DNA of 64,000 bases from Eucommia ulmoides (Eukaryota > Streptophyta > Magnoliopsida > Garryales > Eucommiaceae). Below are positions 59,901 through 64,000 of the stretch, piece after piece (the first letter of the stretch is position 1; every line of letters starts with the position of its first letter). The stretch is from positions 6,039,311 to 6,103,310 of the forward strand of contig CM028328.1 of NCBI GenBank assembly GCA_016647705.1, written 5' to 3'. The notes under the pieces were generated by a model. The model was given only the letters and a program-made list of their open reading frames with translations. It made no database searches and was not told the origin of the DNA. A program made the translations under genes and the position numbers.

Positions 59901-62179
59901 TCATCGCGGATAGTTTGGTTGAAAAAATATTAGAATCAGATGTCATGTGATTATAACAAACAGAATCAAAGAACCAAGAAGAGTTACCTGTAGTAAGTGA
60001 GAGATCAGGGGAAAACTTTGTACCATTACCATTTTTGGAGAAGATATGAAGGAGGAATGAGGTCAAATCTGCAATAGACATAGTGACAGTAGTGGAGGTA
60101 GGATCCGAACCCTCTTTGGCATTGATAATGAATGAAGAACCCATAGACATCGCTGTTGAATCTGGAGAAACTGTTGTCACAGATGGATTCAAAATGATGA
60201 AATTGTTCAGGAACCGATATTGAATCTTCAAGGACCACGTGAAAATTGGGTGTACCGGTGTTGAAACCACACGGATATAACAAAAAGTATATTTTGTAAG
60301 TCTCGAACCACAAAACGGATGCCGGAAACAGAATTAGAATGTCGAAAAATCCCAAAAACCGGTCCAACTTTTCAGAAAACCAATCTAAAAACGCTTGAAC
60401 CGGTCAGAAGAAAATTAAATCAAAAAATTGGTGATGTGGCAGCTGACTGGTGGTCAGCGAAGACGTGGCAGGATGGAAGTCAACGATGGCATGGCACGGT
60501 TAAAGCTGACGTGTTGGCCACGTGGCAATGACGTGGCAAAATAACCACGGAAATGATGACGTGGACGATGATTTGGCGATGATGTGTTGCTGCCGTGGAT
60601 GCTGAATGGGCGCTGACTAGGCGGAGTTTAGGGTTGACGTGGCACCCAAAATAGCTGAAAGGTGATGGCAGCACGTGGATCTCACGCGAAGAAACGCAGA
60701 CGAATTTGCACTGCCATGAGATAGGCTACAGGAATGATTATTGCGTCGTTGGATTCGTCTCGTCGAGATGGTTTCGAAGGTATATTGTGAGATGGATTTG
60801 GAGCCCTGGTTGATGCGGTAGATCTTAAAATCTGAGACGGCGAAGGGTGGTGGTACTGTGGGCTGTTGAAGGTGCGTGAAGGTGCGTCTGGACTCCGGTG
60901 GCGATGATTTTTGTGGAGTTGTGTTCGTCTTTGCAAGACGAAGACAGTGGTACGGTGGTTGTTGATACCAGAGAAGGGATGAAGCCTACAGTAGCGACGA
61001 AAGTCTCAGGAGAATAAGAGCGGCGGCAGAAGTGTTAGGGTTGCAAAAATTTTATGGAGAACAGGTCCAAGAAAGATTTGCTCTTAATACCATGTTAAGA
61101 TAATTGAAAAGTGGGAAACATGTATTGATATTATTATGAAAACGATACAGATTTACAAATACCATATACACAAGTATATATAGGAAAAGAGGGGGTTAGG
61201 GTTTACCCTAATAGGCCGTAAGTGGGTTTAAGCCCATTATTACATTAACACAGAATGATTTTAGTTTACTTCAATTTTTAGCTTTCGGTTTTAAACTATA
61301 AACGAAATGCTTAGCTATCCAACTTGAGTGTTTCTAATTTAGTGGACGAATTGAAGGACAACCAAATGGTCCCTTTAGGATTTTTAGACCCTCACTAGTG
61401 TTTGTTTACTGTTTCGGTTCCCATATTTCTGTTTCTGTCTCCGTCATATGCCATCTCAAATTTTGGCAATTTTAATGTGAAAATGAGCTCTAATAGTTCG
61501 GCCATCATGTTTGCCATAGTATTTTCAAGTTAATTTTTTATTTTAGTTTTAATAGAAAAATATATTTAAAAATTACAGTTAATTCTAAGTTAATTCAGAA
61601 TTTTAATTTTAATATAAAAATACTTTTAAAAAAATGGCACACCGATTTTGCCACAACTGTTGGTGTACTCGCTCTAAATTAGATGTGTCATAATACTATT
61701 CATGTGCCATATTTAATAAACGGCACACCAAATTTGTTGGAGATGCTCTAAATTTATAAATTGACTAATTGTAAAACAGTGCAATTTGAACCAAACAGAC
61801 CCTTAGTCTATCTGTTCCCAAATTTCGGTTCGGAAACAACTATGTTATGATCGATAAAAAAATGTTCTTAAAAGTTTGGGAACAAAAACACAAAACAAAC
61901 TAGGCAAAATGCCGCCCAAGTTGTCGGTTTTTGAACTAATGCTTTTTTCTTTGCTTTCAGAATACAATTGCCCAAGGAAATGAAGCAGGACCCCATAGAA
62001 TCACCAACACCATGGCCTTCATGTTCGAATCATGCCTTATGCCCAGGATCTGTCCATGGGCTCTTGAATCTCCCTTAATCGATTGTGATTACTATCAATG
62101 CTGGACCGGATTGAAGTCTCATTTCACATATAATGATGAGGCTGCAAATGACAGAGGCCAGAAGCCGCCTAAAGGTTAA
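49190..62179 (+). CDS. HGO: Homogentisate 1,2-dioxygenase, nine exons, complete
   Basis: Iron-dependent enzyme of tyrosine catabolism that opens the ring of homogentisate to maleylacetoacetate; cytosolic in known cases. Exons: 49190-49392, 50579-50809, 50974-51053, 51871-52038, 52653-52828, 53315-53384, 53461-53615, 55717-55800, 61961-62179. The product is 461 aa, the length I recall for Arabidopsis HGO, and phases close at every junction. Iron ligands H345 and E351 ([10 protein letters not shown]) and H381 (TPHGPD) and the base H302 (FDHSDPS) are present with human-like spacing (335/341/371/292). The start is the first ATG, before [13 protein letters not shown]. Intron 6 has a GC donor (CAG|GCAATA); other introns are GT-AG. 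Introns 1, 4, 5 and 7 carry MITEs and intron 8 (6.2 kb) an antisense copia fossil. The coding sequence looks fully intact. Confidence 0.97.
49972..50424. mobile_element. MITE of the CACCGTTTGGTAA family in HGO intron 1
   Basis: Left end GGCACCGTTTGGTAACAC and inverted right end ATCGAATGCTGAC are flanked by TTA (49969-49971 and 50425-50427). The interior has GATATCTTAGTATTATCC and AATCTCTTAATTCAAAAGAA, shared with copies at 6498 and 19886. Confidence 0.68.
51555..51803. mobile_element. 249-bp Tourist-like MITE in HGO intron 3
   Basis: Ends GGGCCCATTTACGAAC and GCATCCAAACAGGCCC are inverted relatives with TTA on both sides (51552-51554 and 51804-51806). It ends 67 bp before exon 4. Confidence 0.8.
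52198..52527. mobile_element. 330-bp Tourist-like MITE in HGO intron 4, carrying a SINE fragment
   Basis: Ends GGTTCTGTTTGGTAAC and GACAAACAACAC are inverted relatives, flanked by TTA (52195-52197 and 52528-52530). An Au-type SINE 3' segment lies inside at 52351-52457. Confidence 0.68.
52351..52457 (+). mobile_element. Au SINE, 3' half
   Basis: TCTTGGAAACATCCTCTCTG, GGGTAAGGTTTCGTA, CCCAGACCTCGCAATGGCGG, GAGCCTTCATGCACTGGGTT and a terminal T run follow in the order of the conserved 3' part of the plant Au SINE family. The tRNA-like 5' part is missing. Confidence 0.85.
52867..53227. mobile_element. MITE of the CACCGTTTGGTAA family in HGO intron 5
   Basis: Left end GGCACCGTTTGGTAATGCTT and right end AAGTTACCAAATGGTGCT are inverted with few mismatches. 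CTA flanks both sides (52864-52866 and 53228-53230). The element is 361 bp and lies in the 486-bp intron, so it makes up most of it. Confidence 0.82.
53385..53460 (+). other. Probable GC-AG intron (HGO intron 6)
   Basis: The exon must end ...AATACAG and resume TACTGACGGCACC to give [13 protein letters not shown], as in the family. The donor is then CAG|GCAATA; no GT donor near by keeps the frame. The acceptor is GGATGCAG. The intron is 76 bp and contains a CT repeat near its 5' end. Confidence 0.85.
54349..54600 (+). repeat. LTR-like remnant in HGO intron 7
   Basis: TGTTGAATCTCACATTGATG and, 80 bases on, TGTTGAATCCCATGTTGC look like two starts of a common plant LTR. A TATATATAAGTCTTGGGGTA promoter-like stretch and GAGGCCTATTGGGTTTCTAC follow. 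No second LTR, coding sequence or target duplication is visible, so this is a degraded fragment. Confidence 0.42.
55393..55522. mobile_element. 130-bp Tourist-like MITE in HGO intron 7
   Basis: Ends GGTAGTGTTTGGTTGCATGG and CCACGAAACCAAACGCTACC are near-perfect inverted repeats, with TTA on both sides (55390-55392 and 55523-55525). A partial relative follows at about 55555-55622. Confidence 0.88.
56574..56730 (-). repeat. Copia 3' LTR
   Basis: The 157-bp LTR, with the copy at 61093-61250, brackets the element. Short LTRs of this size are unusual for autonomous copia elements but known. Confidence 0.9.
56744..60270 (-). pseudogene. Copia pol region
   Basis: On the minus strand: protease-like WFFDS block (about 59965), GAG_pre-integrase [12 protein letters not shown] (about 59480), integrase core [13 protein letters not shown] and [13 protein letters not shown] (about 59330-59215), reverse transcriptase [20 protein letters not shown] and [14 protein letters not shown] (about 58090-57670), and RNase [19 protein letters not shown] (about 57060). 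The two long open frames span 60270-58525 and 58222-57122. This is a fossil element, not a host gene. Confidence 0.9.
61093..61250 (-). repeat. Copia 5' LTR
   Basis: The 158-bp LTR is adjacent to the primer-binding site at about 61080-61092. Confidence 0.9.
61390..61910. repeat. MITE relics in HGO intron 8
   Basis: TTTGTTTACTGTTTCGGTTC (61398) and GGGAACAAAAACACAAAACA (61878) look like opposite ends of the TTTAGTGTTTCTG family. Between them, AATTTGTTGGAGATGCTCTA (61732) resembles the end of a GAGCATCTCC-type MITE that has inserted. Boundaries are approximate. Confidence 0.5.
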
Positions 62180-62186
62180 TTTATTA

Positions 62187-62375
62187 GGTTGCCATTTGTT
62201 CAGTGTTTCTGTTTCTGTTCCCAAATGCGATATCTTGCTTCTGTTCTGTTTTCCAGATTTGTGGAAGACATTATGGGGAAAAGAACAGAGTTGTTCTCAG
62301 ATTTTTGTTTCTATTCCAAGTCTTTTGAGAATAGAAACAATAATCCGGGAATGAAAACACTAAACGAATGCCTCC
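62187..62375. mobile_element. MITE in the HGO 3' UTR
   Basis: GGTTGCCATTTGTTCAGTGT at the left mirrors AAAACACTAAACGAATGCCT at the right, with matching inner CTGTTTCTGTTCCC-type sequence. TTA precedes the left end; the right duplication is not clean. It starts seven bases after the stop codon, so it lies in the transcript unless polyadenylation is immediate. Confidence 0.72.
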
Positions 62376-62525
62376 CATGTATGATATAACAAGTTATACT
62401 CTATTCTGAAATAGAGATAGCCTGCATGTAAACATTTCCTAACTGAAAAAAACAAAATAATGCTTGTAGATTTGTGAGATCAGTATGTAAATATGGAACT
62501 TCTAGTTTACAAGTGAAATGCATAA

Positions 62526-62531
62526 AATAAA
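62526..62531 (+). terminator. Possible HGO polyadenylation signal
   Basis: AATAAA lies 347 bases after the stop codon, after the 3' UTR MITE, followed by T-rich sequence. Plant signals are loose, so this is only a candidate. Confidence 0.35.
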
Positions 62532-64000
62532 GTATATGTTTTTCTCCCCTTGTTATATAGACCTCTGTTTCTAGTGTTTTATTTATAAATAAATTTATTT
62601 TTTACCCTTTAACAATTTATTTTTTAGTTGTTATTAAAAATAAATTTCATATTCGATTTAGTTGATGCAAATTGAAGAATTAAAAATTTTAAAAATAAAG
62701 ATAGAAAAAATGAGAATAGAAAATTATAAATGATATTATTTATTCAAGTACAATTTACAAATTTTTCCTTTGTTTTTCAGTTTTCATCATTATTTCTTAG
62801 TTTTTATTAATATATTGATAGATTTTAATTATGATATTAACTAAAAATTCAACATCATTTGACATTAGGAAATTTTTGAAAGAATTTCATATGTTTTTTT
62901 TTTTTTTTAAGAAAACACATTCTATAAAAAAAAATGAAGAAAAATCCATTTTATATTTTTTATGTTTCAAAAAGACTCTTATTAAAAAAATAAAAAAATA
63001 AATAACCCCCGTCCTCTCTCTACCAACTCCACTAGCACATCCCAACATTAACCAATGTGCCACCCCTGGACACTTCCAACCACCACAACACAATCGCCAC
63101 CTCCAGATCTGGAAATCACATGATCTAATTTCTAGATGTAAAAATTAACAACAATATGCCAATATTTTTCTCTCTTTATTTCTCTTTCCTTTTCTCCTCT
63201 TGTTTTTCTCCTTTTCTACCCGATCATGCTTCCTTCCATTGTGAAACATTTCGTTCCTTGCTTCCCCTTAGCATCACCTGATTGAGAAGTGTTTGTCTGC
63301 TCACCCATTACCAAATTGATGATTGGAAAGTTGGAGGATAGCAACAAGGGCACAAGAGACCTGTGGAAGAAGGAAGGGAAAATAAGTACTTACTTTCTTA
63401 TATAGAACTAAGGGAATGGGCGGACTGACTCTTGAAAAAGAAAGGGTGAAAGATTTAATCTTGGCGAATGGTGCAAGAAGAAAGGAGAGGGGACATCATT
63501 CATGGCTAGCTCTCGCTTTGCTTTGAAATAGCTTATGTTTTGCTCTCTTCTCCTTTGTTATTTTACCCTAATCAGGGCCCCAATTTACATTTTGAAATAT
63601 CACATTCGCAAATGATTTTTTTATTATTTGTAGGGGTAGGGTGAGGTGAGGATTACGTTGACGACAACAGTTGCGGTGGTGATAATTTTTATTGTGTTGA
63701 GGTGGCGTTCAATAGTGCTGAATGCTTGTTGTGCTGGTCAACCGTGATTATAACGATGGTGAGACATGTTTGTTGTAGCAAAGATGTTCGTGATTTTCAT
63801 TGTGATGGTGAGGGTGGTAAGCATAGGTGGTGGCGGTGATAGCGAAAGTTTGTTGTTAAGGAGAGTAGTCGTTGTTTCAAGAACAAATTGGGGGTAATTT
63901 TGTCGGGAAATATTATCTATTATATGAATTGGGTTTTTCGTTTAAAAAAACAAAAAGAGTGAAGATATCTTGATATAAAATATGGGCTTGGGGGTCATAC
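62532..64000. other. Intergenic, no gene seen
   Basis: AT-rich sequence, a T run near 62895, a CA/CC-rich stretch (63005-63110) and a loosely inverted GGTGG-rich stretch (63660-63840) that may be a foldback repeat like that at 2640. No coding or RNA gene is supported. Confidence 0.45.

Larger units (their letters stand above)
56574..61250 (-). mobile_element. Fossil Ty1/copia element, antisense in HGO intron 8
   Basis: The 4,677-bp element has very short LTRs (56574-56730 and 61093-61250) that read TGTTAA...TTAACA. On the minus strand the 5' LTR is followed at once by TGGTATTAAGAGC, close to the initiator-Met primer site TGGTATCAGAGC. A purine tract lies before the 3' LTR. Protease, integrase, reverse transcriptase and RNase H regions follow in copia order. 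The usual capsid region is not recognisable in the first ~800 internal bases. It is broken at a few points (about three to five). The LTRs differ at about 12 of 157 positions by eye. At a commonly assumed plant rate of 1.3e-8 per site per year that is roughly 3 million years, more if the host evolves slowly. No clean target duplication was seen. Confidence 0.92.

Noticed and set aside
62887-63093. 68-aa minus-strand frame
   Set aside because: Low-complexity Phe/Lys runs from A/T tracts; no homology recognised.
1-64000. CRISPR arrays, bacterial operons, tRNA or rRNA genes
   Set aside because: No regularly spaced exact repeats, cloverleaf sequence or rRNA signatures seen. Box A/B-like motifs are explained by SINEs.

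Overview
This is nuclear DNA from a flowering plant, almost certainly a eudicot. It is AT-rich, with spliced host genes whose small introns are swollen by transposons and miniature inverted-repeat elements (MITEs). I could rebuild three complete host genes exon by exon; reading phase closes across every junction. I cannot name the species. Au-type SINE sequence, Tat-clade Ty3 elements and hAT relics fit many eudicots.

Layout. 1-4300: transposon-rich intergenic DNA with a Mutator-like element with about 120-bp terminal inverted repeats and a tRNA-type SINE. 4321-10681 (-): nine-exon REX4-like DEDDh 3'-5' exonuclease, 273 aa. 11797-12415 (+): a lone broken RNase H-domain pseudogene. 13258-23893 (-): nine-exon gene, 614 aa, for a plant homologue of the RNA polymerase I TBP-associated factor subunit A (TAF1_subA family). 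24465-25558: a non-autonomous hAT element. 25886-48383: one 22.5-kb fossil Tat-type Ty3/gypsy element that contains three later insertions: a 5.0-kb head-to-head inverted element in its 5' LTR, a 4.4-kb hAT transposon in its gag region and a 1.7-kb solo-LTR-like insertion behind pol. 48850-49049: a SINE just upstream of the third gene. 49190-62179 (+): nine-exon homogentisate 1,2-dioxygenase (HGO), 461 aa, all metal ligands present, with a 4.7-kb antisense Ty1/copia fossil in intron 8. 62376-64000: no gene seen.

How the genes relate. The REX4-like and TAF1A-like genes are neighbours on one strand, and both families act in ribosome production (pre-rRNA processing and Pol I initiation). This may be chance. 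HGO acts in tyrosine breakdown, converting homogentisate to maleylacetoacetate, and so competes with tocopherol and plastoquinone synthesis for homogentisate.

Novelty. I found no undescribed biochemical system. The points most worth a second look are the 5-kb inverted insertion with an exact CTATA target duplication, a likely GC-AG intron in HGO, a MITE starting seven bases past the HGO stop codon, a snRNA-type promoter-like motif pair inside a MITE, the antisense ORF block of the Tat element, and a duplicated intron segment in the TAF1A-like gene later split by a hAT element.
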